Origin: Gammaproteobacteria bacterium
GTDB lineage: Bacteria; Pseudomonadota; Gammaproteobacteria; DRLM01
DNA: 64,000 nt
NCBI GenBank assembly: GCA_023266095.1
Contig: JAHFRV010000006.1
Coordinates: 1 to 64,000 of the forward strand
Reading direction: 5' to 3'
This document shows, piece after piece, positions 53,763-63,088 of the stretch. The position numbers and the translations under genes are program-made. The first letter of the stretch is position 1; each line of letters begins with the position of its first letter. Under the pieces are notes generated by a model. It ran no database searches and was not told where the DNA came from. It saw only the letters and a program-made list of their open reading frames with translations.

Positions 53763-55109
53763 GTGTTGGATAGCAAAGAATTCGTGAAACGCCGCAAACA
53801 ACTGATGCGCATGATGGGTGAGGGCGCCATGGCCATTCTGCCCGCCGCGCCGCAGCGTCACCGCAATCGCGACAGCGAATACCCGTACCGGCAGGACAGC
53901 GATTTTTTCTATCTCACCGGATTCGGCGAGCCGGAGGCGGTGGCGGTGCTGGTGCCGCATCGTGAGCAGGGCGAATACGTGTTGTTCTGCCGCGACCGCG
54001 ACCCGCTGATGGAAACCTGGCACGGCCGCCGCGCCGGACCGGCCGGGGCCCGCGAGCGTTACGGCGCCGACGATGCTTATCCTATCGGTGATATCGACGA
54101 CATCCTGCCCGGCCTGTTGGAAAACCGCGAGCGGGTTTATTACAGCATGGGTTACAGCCCCGAATTCGATCAGCGGCTGATGGCCTGGGTCAACCGGGTG
54201 CGGGCCCGCTCGCGCGGCGGCAGTCACGCGCCGGTGGAGTTCGTGGCCCTCGAACATGTCCTGCACGACATGCGTCTCTATAAGAGTCCGGCGGAGATTA
54301 AAGTGATGCGCCAGTCGGCGAGCATCGCCGCCGCAGCTCATCAACGTGCCATGCGCATGTGCCGTCCGGACATGATGGAGTACGAAGTCGAGGCGGAGTT
54401 TCTCCACGAGTTCCGCCGCGCCGGGGCCTGGGTGTCCTACAATCCCATCGTCGCCGGCGGCGGCAATGCCTGCATCCTGCATTACACCGAGAACAACGCG
54501 CCGCTGCGCGACGGCGATCTGCTGTTGATCGACGCCGGCGCCGAGTTGCACGGTTATGCCTCCGACATCACCCGTACCTTTCCCATCAACGGCCGTTTCA
54601 GCCCTGCCCAGCGGGCGTTGTACGAGGTGGTGTTGGCGGCGCAGCAGGCCGCCTTCGATTGCGTGAAGCCGGGCAGTCATTGGAATGTACCGCACGACGC
54701 GGCGGTGCGCACGCTCACCGAAGGCTTGGTCGAGCTGGGTTTGCTCAAGGGCAAGGTCAACGAGCTGATCGCCAGCGAGGCCTACCGACGGTTTTACATG
54801 CACCGCACCGGCCACTGGCTGGGCATGGATGTCCATGACGTCGGCGATTACAAAGTCGGCGGCCAGTGGCGGGTGCTGGAGCCGGGCATGGTGCTCACCG
54901 TGGAGCCGGGTCTGTACATTCCCGCCGGTAGCAAGGGCGTGGCGAAAAAATGGTGGGATATCGGCATCCGTATCGAAGACGATGTATTGGTCACCAAGCA
55001 CGGTCACGAGGTGTTGACGAAAGCGGCGCCCAAGACCGTCGCCGAGATCGAATCTCTCATGGCCGATGGCGCGGTGGCCGGGTCCGCGGCGCGGGCCCGG
55101 CATGCTTGA
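53763..55109 (+). CDS. pepP: Xaa-Pro aminopeptidase
   Basis: 448 residues with a GTG start (MLDSKEFVKRR). Cleaves the N-terminal residue of peptides with proline at position 2; a dimanganese creatinase-fold (M24B) enzyme. Metal ligands are visible in order: IDAGAELHGYASDITRT (two Asp), HRTGHWLGMDVHD (His), VLTVEPGLYIP (Glu) and GIRIEDDVLV (Glu). Overlaps ubiH by 8 bases. Confidence 0.95.
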   Translation: MLDSKEFVKRRKQLMRMMGEGAMAILPAAPQRHRNRDSEYPYRQDSDFFYLTGFGEPEAVAVLVPHREQGEYVLFCRDRDPLMETWHGRRAGPAGARERYGADDAYPIGDIDDILPGLLENRERVYYSMGYSPEFDQRLMAWVNRVRARSRGGSHAPVEFVALEHVLHDMRLYKSPAEIKVMRQSASIAAAAHQRAMRMCRPDMMEYEVEAEFLHEFRRAGAWVSYNPIVAGGGNACILHYTENNAPLRDGDLLLIDAGAELHGYASDITRTFPINGRFSPAQRALYEVVLAAQQAAFDCVKPGSHWNVPHDAAVRTLTEGLVELGLLKGKVNELIASEAYRRFYMHRTGHWLGMDVHDVGDYKVGGQWRVLEPGMVLTVEPGLYIPAGSKGVAKKWWDIGIRIEDDVLVTKHGHEVLTKAAPKTVAEIESLMADGAVAGSAARARHA

Positions 55110-56352
55110 GCCGGTCGATCACGATGTGGTGATCGTCGGCGGCGGCATGGTGGGGGCCAGCCTCGCCATCGCGTTGAGCGCCACGCCGCTCAAAGTCGCG
55201 CTGTTGGAAGCGGTGCCTTTTCGTTCGCAGAGCCAGCCGAGTTACGACGATCGCGCCCTCGCCCTCGCTTATGGCACGCGCCGCATTTTCAGCGGCATGG
55301 GCGTGTGGCCGGCATTGGCGCCGCAGGTGACTCCCATCGAACACATCCATATTTCCGATCGCGGTCATTTCGGCGCCACGCGTTTGGATCGCCGCGATGC
55401 CGCGGTGGAGGCGCTGGGTTATGTGGCCGAGAGTCGGATCGTCGGCGCAGTGGTGGCCGAACGTTTGCAGCAACTTGCCAATCTCACCGTGTATTGTCCC
55501 GCCACACTCAGTGATGTGGTGCTGGGCAGCGGTGTCGCCGAGGTGGTGGTGAAGGAGGGCGAGATGCAGCGGCGTTTGACCTGCCGTTTAGTGGTGGCCG
55601 CCGATGGCGCCACCTCCACCGTGCGCGAGTTGTTGGGCATCGCCATGCAGCGTTGGGAATACGGTCAGACCGCGATCATCACCAATGTCACGCCCGACCG
55701 GCCGCACGGCAATCGCGCCTACGAACGCTTCACCGACAGCGGGCCGCTGGCGCTGTTGCCCATGTCGGACAATCGCTATTCCGTGGTGTGGACGGTGCGC
55801 GCCGATTACGCGACTAGCGTGTTAACCATGGACGACGTGACTTTTCTTGCCGCTTTGCAGGCGCGGGTCGGGCGGCGGGTCGGTACGTTGATCAAAGTGG
55901 GGCGGCGCCGCGATTATCCTTTGGCCATGGTGCGGGCGCGCGAACATGTGCGTCCGCGGCTGGCCTTGATCGGCAATGCCGCCCACACCTTGCATCCGGT
56001 GGCCGGCCAGGGTTTCAATCTCGGTGTGCGTGACGTGGCGGTGTTGGCCGAGGTGTTGAACGAAGCCGTGCTCGCGGGTCAGGACATCGGCACGATGGAT
56101 GTATTGCAGCGTTATGCCGGCTGGCGGCAGCGCGATCATCTCAAAATGATCGCCTTCACCGACGGTTTGGCGCGGGTGTTCGCCAATCCGCTGTGGCCGG
56201 TGCGCGTCGTGCGCAATATGAGCATGGTGCTGGTGGATCTGTTGCCGCCGTTGAAAGAGGTATTGACCCGCCACACCATGGGTCTGGCCGGCAAGCTGCC
56301 ACGGCTGGCGCGGGGTTTACCGTTGCAAGGGACACGCAATGAACCGGTCTGA
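55102..56352 (+). CDS. ubiH: 2-octaprenyl-6-methoxyphenyl hydroxylase UbiH
   Basis: 416-residue FAD monooxygenase for one ring hydroxylation of ubiquinone synthesis. The FAD fold VVIVGGGMVGASLAIAL is at the N-terminus, the second motif is DDRALALAYGTRRIF, and the FAD ribityl site is LIGNAAHTLHPVAGQGFNLG near 290-310. The ATG at 55102 lies inside the end of pepP. The order pepP-ubiH-ubiI is conserved in Proteobacteria, supporting this name over UbiF. Confidence 0.92.
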   Translation: MLEPVDHDVVIVGGGMVGASLAIALSATPLKVALLEAVPFRSQSQPSYDDRALALAYGTRRIFSGMGVWPALAPQVTPIEHIHISDRGHFGATRLDRRDAAVEALGYVAESRIVGAVVAERLQQLANLTVYCPATLSDVVLGSGVAEVVVKEGEMQRRLTCRLVVAADGATSTVRELLGIAMQRWEYGQTAIITNVTPDRPHGNRAYERFTDSGPLALLPMSDNRYSVVWTVRADYATSVLTMDDVTFLAALQARVGRRVGTLIKVGRRRDYPLAMVRAREHVRPRLALIGNAAHTLHPVAGQGFNLGVRDVAVLAEVLNEAVLAGQDIGTMDVLQRYAGWRQRDHLKMIAFTDGLARVFANPLWPVRVVRNMSMVLVDLLPPLKEVLTRHTMGLAGKLPRLARGLPLQGTRNEPV

Positions 56353-57562
56353 ACACTATGATGTGTTGATCGTCGGTGCTGGCATGGTGGGCGCCACCCT
56401 CGCTTGCGCTTTGGCCGGCTCGTCGCTACGGGTCGCAGTTCTGGAAGGCATCGCGCCGCGGGATGTGCGCGCCGCCGATCCTGTCGATCTGCGGGTCTCC
56501 GCCATTACCCGCGCTTCGCGAAACATTTTCACCGCACTGGATGCCTGGGAGGGCATGCTGGCGCGACGGGTGAGTCCCTACCGCGAGATGCACGTGTGGG
56601 ACGCCGGCGGCGACGGCGTGATTCATTTCGACAGCGCCGACGTGGGTGAGGCGGAATTGGGGCACATCGTCGAGAATCGCGTGGTGCAAATCGCTTTGTG
56701 GGACCGGTTGCAGCGCGCGGACAATGTCAGTCTCTATTGTCCCGCCGCCTGCGCCGAGTTGCGGCGCGAGGCCGGCCATATCAGCGTGCGACTAGAAGAC
56801 GGCCGGCTGCTCAGCGCGCGGCTAGTGGTGGGTGCGGACGGCGCGCAGTCGCGGGTGCGGCGCTTCGCCCGTATCCCGGTGCACGGCTGGCAATACGATC
56901 AACACGGCGTGGTGGCGACAGTGCGTACCGAACGCAGTCATCGCGAGACGGCATGGCAACGTTTTTTACCCGACGGCCCGCTGGCGTTTTTGCCGCTGCA
57001 TGACGGCCGCTGTTCCATCGTCTGGTCCACCTCGCCGGGACATGCGGCGACTTTGTTGGCCATGGAAGACGCAGTGTTTTGCGAAGAGCTCACCCGTGCC
57101 TTCGCTGCAACACTGGGTCGGATTGCAGCCACCAGTGAACGCGCCGCCTTTCCGCTGCACTTGCAACATGCGGAACGTTATGTGACGGTGGGTCTGGCCT
57201 TGATCGGCGACGCGGCGCACACCGTGCACCCGCTGGCGGGGCAGGGCGTCAATCTGGGCATACTCGACGCGGCGGCTTTGGCGGAAGTCTTGCTCGATGC
57301 CCGCGCCGCCGGCAAAGACCACGCGAGTCTCGCGGTGCTGCGCCGCTATGAACGCTGGCGTAAGGGCCACAATCTGCTGATGATGGCCAGCATGGATGGC
57401 TTCAAACGTTTGTTCGGCAGTGACTGGTGGCCGCTGCGGGCCGCGCGCAATGCGGGGCTCACTCTTACCGACCGGCTGAGCCCGGTCAAACATCTCATCA
57501 TGGCGCAGGCCATGGGCCGCGGCGGTGATCTGCCGCGCTTGGCGCGGGCCGCGACTCTTTAG
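56339..57562 (+). CDS. ubiI: UbiI/VisC-type FAD-dependent ubiquinone hydroxylase
   Basis: 407 residues, paralogue of the preceding UbiH. FAD fold VLIVGAGMVGATLACAL, DLRVSAITRASRNIF, and the second FAD site LIGDAAHTVHPLAGQGVNLG. VisC/UbiI hydroxylates C5 of the ring in E. coli. It overlaps ubiH by 14 bases. Assignment among UbiI, UbiF and UbiM rests on position. Confidence 0.88.
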   Translation: MNRSEHYDVLIVGAGMVGATLACALAGSSLRVAVLEGIAPRDVRAADPVDLRVSAITRASRNIFTALDAWEGMLARRVSPYREMHVWDAGGDGVIHFDSADVGEAELGHIVENRVVQIALWDRLQRADNVSLYCPAACAELRREAGHISVRLEDGRLLSARLVVGADGAQSRVRRFARIPVHGWQYDQHGVVATVRTERSHRETAWQRFLPDGPLAFLPLHDGRCSIVWSTSPGHAATLLAMEDAVFCEELTRAFAATLGRIAATSERAAFPLHLQHAERYVTVGLALIGDAAHTVHPLAGQGVNLGILDAAALAEVLLDARAAGKDHASLAVLRRYERWRKGHNLLMMASMDGFKRLFGSDWWPLRAARNAGLTLTDRLSPVKHLIMAQAMGRGGDLPRLARAATL

Positions 57563-57774
57563 CGCGTACCGTTGTCAGTAGCTTGAGTCAGCCCTGCCAA
57601 ATGGCGCGCGCCGTCCTGGCGAAGGCGTGAAAACTTCGGGACGGTTCAGCGTGAATTCAGCGGGGCCTTATAAGCTGCACGAGTGAATGCGCTTTCATTC
57701 ACTCGGCGTGATCGCTGATTCGGCGATGGCCGCGACTCCCGCCTTCCGTCCATGCCCCTGCAAAGGCCCTTCCC

Positions 57775-59001
57775 ATGAGCTTATTTCAGATTATCGCGGT
57801 GTTGGTGGCGCTCGCGGCGCTGTTCAGTTATCTCAATTACCGCCACATCGGTTTGCCATCCACCGTCGGGTTGATGGTGATGGCCTTGATCTTGTCATTT
57901 GTTCTGGAAGGACTGGGTGCATGGGGATTCGGGATGGAAGAGCGTGCCGCACATTTCCTGGCGCGCATCGACTTCAATCAAACCGTCCTGCATGGGATGT
58001 TGGGTTTTCTGCTGTTCGCCGGGGCCTTGCATGTCAATTTCGAGGAGTTGGCGCAACAGCGCTGGGCGGTGATCCTGCTGGCGACGTTCGGGGTGGTGTT
58101 GTCCACCATGATCATCGGCGTCTTGTTGTGGTGGGTGTTAGGCTGGCTGAGCATTCCCCTGTCGTTTCTCTACTGTTTGATTTTCGGCGCATTGATCTCT
58201 CCGACCGATCCGATCGCGGTCTTGGCGATACTCAAGGGGCTGGACGCGCCCAAAGGTTTGGAGATGAAGATCGCAGGTGAGGCCTTGTTCAATGACGGGG
58301 TGGGTGTGGTGCTGTTTTTGGTTTTGGTCGGGATCGCGACCGGCCATGGCCCTATCACGGTGGCCGACATCGGCTGGCTGTTCGTGAAGGAATGGCTGGG
58401 CGGCGTGGTGTTTGGTCTGGTCAGCGGGGCGATAGCCTGCTGGTTGTTGATGCGTGTTGATAATTATCAAGTTGAGGTTTTAATCACTCTGGCCTTGGTG
58501 ATGGGCGGTTATGCCCTGGCCGAAGCCTGGCAGTTATCGGCGCCGCTCGCCATCGTGGTGGCGGGTTTGTTGGTTGGCAATCATGGCCACCGTTTCGCCA
58601 TAGCGGCACAAACCCGCCAGCACTTGGACACGTTCTGGGAGTTGATCGACGAAATCTTCAACGCCGTGTTGTTCGTCTTGGTCGGCTTGGAGGTGTTGGT
58701 GCTGGTGTATACCTGGGATTATCTGCTCGCCAGCCTGGTGGCCATTCCTATCGTGTTGTTGGCGCGCTTCATCAGTGTCGGCGTACCGGTGGGTTTGCTG
58801 CGCAGTGTGCAGGTCTTTGCACCCAACACCGTGAAAATTCTCACCTGGGGTGGTTTGCGGGGCGGGGTTTCAGTGGCCCTGGCGTTGGCATTGCCGGCGG
58901 GTCCCGAGAGAAGTGTCATTCTGCCGGTCACCTACGCGGTGGTGGCCTTTTCCATCATTGTGCAGGGCCTCAGTATAGCGCGCTTGCTGCGGAGGGCTTA
59001 A
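57775..59001 (+). CDS. Na+/H+ antiporter (CPA1, NhaP-like)
   Basis: 408 residues with about 12 membrane helices. CPA1 motifs are present: LISPTDPIAVLAIL (helix 5, cation-site Asp) and EALFNDGVGVVLFLV (helix 6, Asn-Asp pair), with LTWGGLRGGVSVALAL near the C-terminus. There is no long cytosolic C-terminal domain. Exchanges Na+ (or K+) for protons. It is monocistronic; the 212 bases before it carry no gene. Confidence 0.93.
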   Translation: MSLFQIIAVLVALAALFSYLNYRHIGLPSTVGLMVMALILSFVLEGLGAWGFGMEERAAHFLARIDFNQTVLHGMLGFLLFAGALHVNFEELAQQRWAVILLATFGVVLSTMIIGVLLWWVLGWLSIPLSFLYCLIFGALISPTDPIAVLAILKGLDAPKGLEMKIAGEALFNDGVGVVLFLVLVGIATGHGPITVADIGWLFVKEWLGGVVFGLVSGAIACWLLMRVDNYQVEVLITLALVMGGYALAEAWQLSAPLAIVVAGLLVGNHGHRFAIAAQTRQHLDTFWELIDEIFNAVLFVLVGLEVLVLVYTWDYLLASLVAIPIVLLARFISVGVPVGLLRSVQVFAPNTVKILTWGGLRGGVSVALALALPAGPERSVILPVTYAVVAFSIIVQGLSIARLLRRA

Positions 59002-59155
59002 AAAAGCGGGGCTTGGCTGAGTGGCGAGTGGCGAACTCTATAATATTAAAAGTAATGCCACGAGATGAGGTCTCGTCGCGGCTATTTTATCGATCCAACT
59101 AGGGTTGCTTGGCCGAGAGAGCCATCGCCGCCGGCGGTTTCGTGGGCGCTTGCGA

Positions 59156-59184
59156 TTAATAATGATAATGATTATCATTATTAA
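59156..59184. promoter_or_regulatory. Fur box (29-bp perfect palindrome)
   Basis: TTAATAATGATAAT and ATTATCATTATTAA flank a central G, a perfect inverted repeat with 14-bp arms. The part GATAATGATTATCATTATT equals 17 of 19 bases of the Fur consensus. It lies 42 bases before the start of the iron-binding protein gene, so iron-repressed expression is expected. Confidence 0.9.
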
Positions 59185-59225
59185 AGTTTCGATTCATCAT
59201 CCGGATTTGGCAAGAGGAGTGTGAA

Positions 59226-60239
59226 ATGGTTAAGCGAGTAGGGCTGGTTTTGATCTCGGCGGTCATGGGGTTGGTCAGCGCCGGAAGCTTCGCGGCGGGT
59301 AAGGACGAACTGGTAGTGTACTCGGGGCGCAGCGATAGCTTCGTCAAGCCGGTGGTGGAGGCATTCACTAAACAGACCGGCATTCAGGTGATCTTGCACA
59401 ACGCCAGTTCCACCGAGTTGTTGAACAAGCTGCGTGTCGAAGGCGAGCGTACCGAGGCCGATCTTTACTTAAGCAATGATGCGGGTAATTTGCAATTGGG
59501 CAGTGAGTTGGGGCTGTTTCAGCCTCTGCCGGAAGCCTCGACCAAACTGGTGGATGCGCGCTGGCGTGCGCCGGACAATACCTGGCTGGGCCTGTCGGCG
59601 CGGGCACGGGTGTTGGTGGTGAATACCAAGGTCAAGGATCTGGATTTCATCAAGTCCGTGTTCGATCTCGCCGACCCGCGTTTGAAGGGGCGGCTCGGTA
59701 TCACCAACGCCGCCAATGAGAGTTTCGTGGCGGGCACCACCGTGTATATGCTGGCCGCCGGCAAGGAGAAGACCCGCAACTGGTTGCAGGGTCTGAAAGA
59801 CAATGCAGGCAAGACCGTGTTCGATAAACACGGCAAAATCGTCAGCGCGGTGGCCGAAGGCAAGCTCGATGTGGGTTTGGTGAATCATTATTACATTTAC
59901 CGCCACCTGAATGAACAACCCAACGCGCCGATCCGCATCGTGTTGCCCGATCAAGGCGAGCAAGGCATGGGCGTGGCGTGGAATGTCGCCGGTGTGGCGG
60001 TCAGTAAATACACTCAGAAAAAAGAATTGGCGGAAAAATTCGTGGCCTTCCTGGTCTCGGAAGAGGGGCAGAAGATCTTCGCCGAGGTGAACGAAGAATA
60101 CCCGACCCGCGCTGGTGTGCCCGTCGCCGCGCGCCTGCCGACCCCGGCCAGCGTGAAAGTGGCCAACGTGCCCTTGTCTAAATTGGGGCCGGAGCGCGAC
60201 GCCACCCTCGACTTGATCGATGCGGTGGGAATGCCGTAA
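59226..60239 (+). CDS. fbpA: Fe3+ ABC transporter periplasmic binding protein
   Basis: 337 residues. Signal peptide MVKRVGLVLISAVMGLVSAG ends near AFA; the mature protein begins KDELVVYSGRSDSFVKP, as in FbpA/FutA-type ferric binding proteins. The paired tyrosines of the iron site are in VNHYYIYRH (about 221-222). It delivers Fe3+ to the permease encoded next. GGAG is 8 bases upstream of the ATG; a Fur box precedes it. Confidence 0.93.
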   Translation: MVKRVGLVLISAVMGLVSAGSFAAGKDELVVYSGRSDSFVKPVVEAFTKQTGIQVILHNASSTELLNKLRVEGERTEADLYLSNDAGNLQLGSELGLFQPLPEASTKLVDARWRAPDNTWLGLSARARVLVVNTKVKDLDFIKSVFDLADPRLKGRLGITNAANESFVAGTTVYMLAAGKEKTRNWLQGLKDNAGKTVFDKHGKIVSAVAEGKLDVGLVNHYYIYRHLNEQPNAPIRIVLPDQGEQGMGVAWNVAGVAVSKYTQKKELAEKFVAFLVSEEGQKIFAEVNEEYPTRAGVPVAARLPTPASVKVANVPLSKLGPERDATLDLIDAVGMP

Positions 60240-60267
60240 ATGGGCTGATCCCGAGATTGGGAGCGGA

Positions 60268-61836
60268 ATGATCAAAAGCAGATTCGGTCCACTCGGAACG
60301 GTGGCGGGGATGGTCGTGCTGACGGCGGCCATCCCCTTGTTGTTTGTGATTTACAGCAGCGGGCAACTCAGTGCGGCGCAGTGGGCCGGGCTGTGGAGCA
60401 GCCGCTTGCCGATGTTATTGGGCAACACGCTGTCCTTGGCGGCGCTGGTCGGTATCGGCTCGCTGGTGCTGGGTCTCTCGTCGGCTTGGTTGATCGCGCG
60501 CCGCGACTTCCCCGGCCGCCGGTTCGCCCTGTGGTTGATGGTGTTGCCGTTGACCATCCCTACTTATGTGTTCGCTCACATCTATACCACCCTGTTCGAA
60601 GAGCAGGGTTGGCTGGGCCGGTTGTGGCGTGGGCTGTTCGGCGAGGCCGTGGCCATTCCCGATTTATATAATGTGTTCGGCGCGGCGTGGATATTGTCGT
60701 TGGCCAGTTTTTCCTACGTGTTTTTGCTGGCCCATGCGGCGCTGAGCCATTCCAGTCGCGCCTTGGAAGAGGCGGCGCGTATTCAAGGCGCCGCGCCGTG
60801 GCAGGTGTTTTGGCGCGTCACCCTGCCGCTGCTGCGGCCGGCCATCGCCGCCGGGCTGGCGGTGGTGGTGTTGCACGTGCTGTCGGATTTCGGCGCGGTG
60901 AGCATGTTGCGTTATCAGACCTTCACTTTGAGCATTTATCTGCAGATGAGCGGGCGCTTCGATTATCAGGGCGCCGCCGGTTTGAGTCTGGTGCTGGTCT
61001 TGTTGTCGCTCACCTTCTTGGCGATGGAGCGTTTCTTCCGCACCCGTCAACGTTATTATGCAGGGGCGCAGGGCGCCATCATCAAACCCAAACCGGCGCG
61101 GCCCTGGGAGTGTGTGTGGATAGGCTTATGGCTGAGTCACATCGTCCTGTTCGCTTTTGCCCTGCCGCTGCTGTGGATGCTGGATATGACCTGGACGGCC
61201 TGGCAAGCCGGCGCCTTGGGCGAGCGGTTCTGGGGTTATGTGTTCAATTCGCTGCTGGTGGCATTTTGCGCGGCCAGCGCGGCGATGCTGGTCGCTTTGC
61301 CGATCGGCCTGTTTCACGTGCGCCGTCCCACCTGGCTCAGCGGCGGTTTCATGAATTTGTCCAGCGTGGGTTTCGTGCTGCCCGGCCCGGTGATCGCCTT
61401 GGGTATCATCACCTTCATGCTGGCGGTGTTGCCGGTGTTGTATGGTGGTCTCGCCGCCTTGGTCGCGGCGCTGATGGTGCGTTTCCTACCGCTGGCGGTG
61501 CAGGCGGAAGAAGCGGCCATGCAGCAACTCACGCCGTCGGTCGAACAGGCGGGCCGTGTCCACGGCGCGGGTCCGCTGGAGAATCTGTGGCGGGTGACCC
61601 TGCCGATGATCCGCGGCGGCCTGGGGGTGGCGTGGGTGCTGGTGTTCATCGATGTGCTGAAGGAATTGCCCGCCACGCTGATTCTGCGGCCGATCGGTTT
61701 CGATACCCTGCCGGTACGAATTTGGATCGAAGCCAGCGAGGAAATGCTGGAGCTGGCGGCCCCCGCCGCGTTGATGCTGGTGGTGGCTTCCCTGCCCGCC
61801 TTGTGGATCCTGATGCGCGGCAAAAAAGGCCGTTAA
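60268..61836 (+). CDS. fbpB: Fe3+ ABC transporter permease
   Basis: 522 residues with two fused BPD_transp_1 permease units and about 12 helices. The EAA loops are visible in both halves: ALEEAARIQGAAPWQVFWRV and SVEQAGRVHGAGPLENLWRV (EAAxxxGxxxxxxF). The start MIKSRFGPLG follows GGGAGCGGA. The usual third gene, the ATPase fbpC, is not downstream; a riboswitch follows instead. The ATPase must be encoded elsewhere or shared. Confidence 0.93.
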   Translation: MIKSRFGPLGTVAGMVVLTAAIPLLFVIYSSGQLSAAQWAGLWSSRLPMLLGNTLSLAALVGIGSLVLGLSSAWLIARRDFPGRRFALWLMVLPLTIPTYVFAHIYTTLFEEQGWLGRLWRGLFGEAVAIPDLYNVFGAAWILSLASFSYVFLLAHAALSHSSRALEEAARIQGAAPWQVFWRVTLPLLRPAIAAGLAVVVLHVLSDFGAVSMLRYQTFTLSIYLQMSGRFDYQGAAGLSLVLVLLSLTFLAMERFFRTRQRYYAGAQGAIIKPKPARPWECVWIGLWLSHIVLFAFALPLLWMLDMTWTAWQAGALGERFWGYVFNSLLVAFCAASAAMLVALPIGLFHVRRPTWLSGGFMNLSSVGFVLPGPVIALGIITFMLAVLPVLYGGLAALVAALMVRFLPLAVQAEEAAMQQLTPSVEQAGRVHGAGPLENLWRVTLPMIRGGLGVAWVLVFIDVLKELPATLILRPIGFDTLPVRIWIEASEEMLELAAPAALMLVVASLPALWILMRGKKGR

Positions 61837-61853
61837 AAGCCGGCGGGGGGAGC

Positions 61854-61882
61854 TTGGTTTCCGCCGCCGCCCTCGGTATAGT
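61854..61882 (+). promoter_or_regulatory. Candidate sigma70 promoter of the glycine riboswitch operon
   Basis: TTGGTT at 61854-61859 and TATAGT at 61877-61882 with a 17-base spacer; the -10 box is 5/6 to consensus. Transcription would start near 61889, just ahead of the first aptamer. Confidence 0.55.
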
Positions 61883-61896
61883 GGCGCCTCAACATT

Positions 61897-62100
61897 GTCC
61901 CCCGTGGGAGAGGCCCCGTTGATTCGGGGCGCCGAAGGCGCAACCAGCCCGGAATCGCTCAGGCAAAAGGACCGCAGTGGGACGTTGACTCTGGAGAGCG
62001 GTCGCGAATGCGATCCACCGAAGGGGCTAAACGCTCTCAGGTACCCGGACAGAGGGGCAACGCTTGCGCAGTGCGCACGGCGTTGCCCCTTTTTGTTTTC
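61897..62100 (+). promoter_or_regulatory. Tandem glycine riboswitch with terminator platform
   Basis: Two glycine aptamers in a row: the first has GGGAGAGGCCCCG, GCGCCGAAGGCGC and CAGGCAAAAGGACCGC; the second has CTCTGGAGAGCGGTC, CCACCGAAGGGGC and CTCAGGTACCCGGACAGAGG. These are the conserved cores of the gcvT RNA element. Immediately after, GGGGCAACGC/GCGTTGCCCC and TTTTTG form an intrinsic terminator whose 5' arm abuts the closing stem of aptamer 2. Glycine binding to the tandem normally turns on the downstream genes, here lipA and gcvT. Confidence 0.93.
62054..62094 (+). terminator. Riboswitch intrinsic terminator
   Basis: A 10-bp stem GGGGCAACGC/GCGTTGCCCC followed by TTTTT, 59 bases before lipA. 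Its left arm begins in the AGAGGGG that closes the second aptamer, so the two structures compete. Confidence 0.85.
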
Positions 62101-62152
62101 AGGACGGGACCGGCAAACGCAACCGACGTTTGCTTCAGTAACGAGAACGGTG

Positions 62153-63076
62153 ATGGCCCAGCAATCCGACAAGAACCGCCCGGTGTTCGACCACTCCGCC
62201 ACCCCCAACGTGGGCCGCATGCCGATGTGGATACGCCAGCGTCTGGGCGGCGACACCCAGTATGCCGTCACCGCCGACGCCGTGCGTCAATACGCCTTGA
62301 ACACCGTGTGTGAAGAGGCGCGGTGTCCCAATCGCGCCGAATGCTGGAGCCAGGGCACCGCCACTTTCATGTTGCTGGGCGATACCTGTACCCGCGCCTG
62401 CGGTTTCTGCGCGGTGAAGACCGGCAAGCCGGTCTGGTTCGACGACGGCGAGCCTGCACGGGTGGCGGATGCGGTATTGGCGATGGGACTGGATTACGTG
62501 GTGCTCACCTCGGTGAATCGCGACGACCTTGCCGACGGCGGCGCCAGTATTTTCGCCGCCACCTTGAGCGAGCTGGCGCGCCGTAAGCCGGGCATCGGCC
62601 TCGAAATGCTCACCCCGGATTTTCACGGTTGCCAAGCACAGGCCGTGGCGGTGATCCATCAGGCGATCCGCGCGGCGGACACCCGCTTGGTGTGGGGGCA
62701 CAACGTGGAGACCGTCCCGGCGCTTTATAAAAGCGTGCGCAAGGGGTCGGATTACCGGCGCTCATTGGACTTGCTGGCGCTGGCGACACAGCTGGCCGGC
62801 GTGGAGGCCAAGTCGGCGCTGATGCTGGGTTTGGGCGAGAGCCGCGACGAAGTAACGGCGGTGCTGCGCGATCTGCGCGCTGTCGGGGTTCAGCGGATTT
62901 CCTTGGGCCAGTACCTGCGGCCGACCCGTTATCATCTGCCGGTGAAGGAATACATTACCCCCGCGCAATTCGACGAGTATCACGCCGAAGCGCGCGCGCT
63001 GGGATTTGCTTGGGTGAAGGCGGGCGCGTTGGTGCGCTCGTCCTATCATGCGGAAGAACAACAGGCTGTCGCTTGA
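62153..63076 (+). CDS. lipA: Lipoyl synthase
   Basis: 307-residue radical SAM enzyme inserting two sulfurs into octanoyl chains on lipoyl domains, including the GcvH protein. Both cluster motifs are present: the auxiliary CEEARCPNRAEC near 46-57 and the SAM-binding CTRACGFC near 78-85. The C-terminal RSSYHAEE has the conserved RSSY. The ATG at 62153 lies just after the riboswitch terminator. It precedes gcvT, 12 bases apart. In most genomes lipA sits with lipB. Confidence 0.95.
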   Translation: MAQQSDKNRPVFDHSATPNVGRMPMWIRQRLGGDTQYAVTADAVRQYALNTVCEEARCPNRAECWSQGTATFMLLGDTCTRACGFCAVKTGKPVWFDDGEPARVADAVLAMGLDYVVLTSVNRDDLADGGASIFAATLSELARRKPGIGLEMLTPDFHGCQAQAVAVIHQAIRAADTRLVWGHNVETVPALYKSVRKGSDYRRSLDLLALATQLAGVEAKSALMLGLGESRDEVTAVLRDLRAVGVQRISLGQYLRPTRYHLPVKEYITPAQFDEYHAEARALGFAWVKAGALVRSSYHAEEQQAVA

Positions 63077-63088
63077 GCGGGAGAGACC

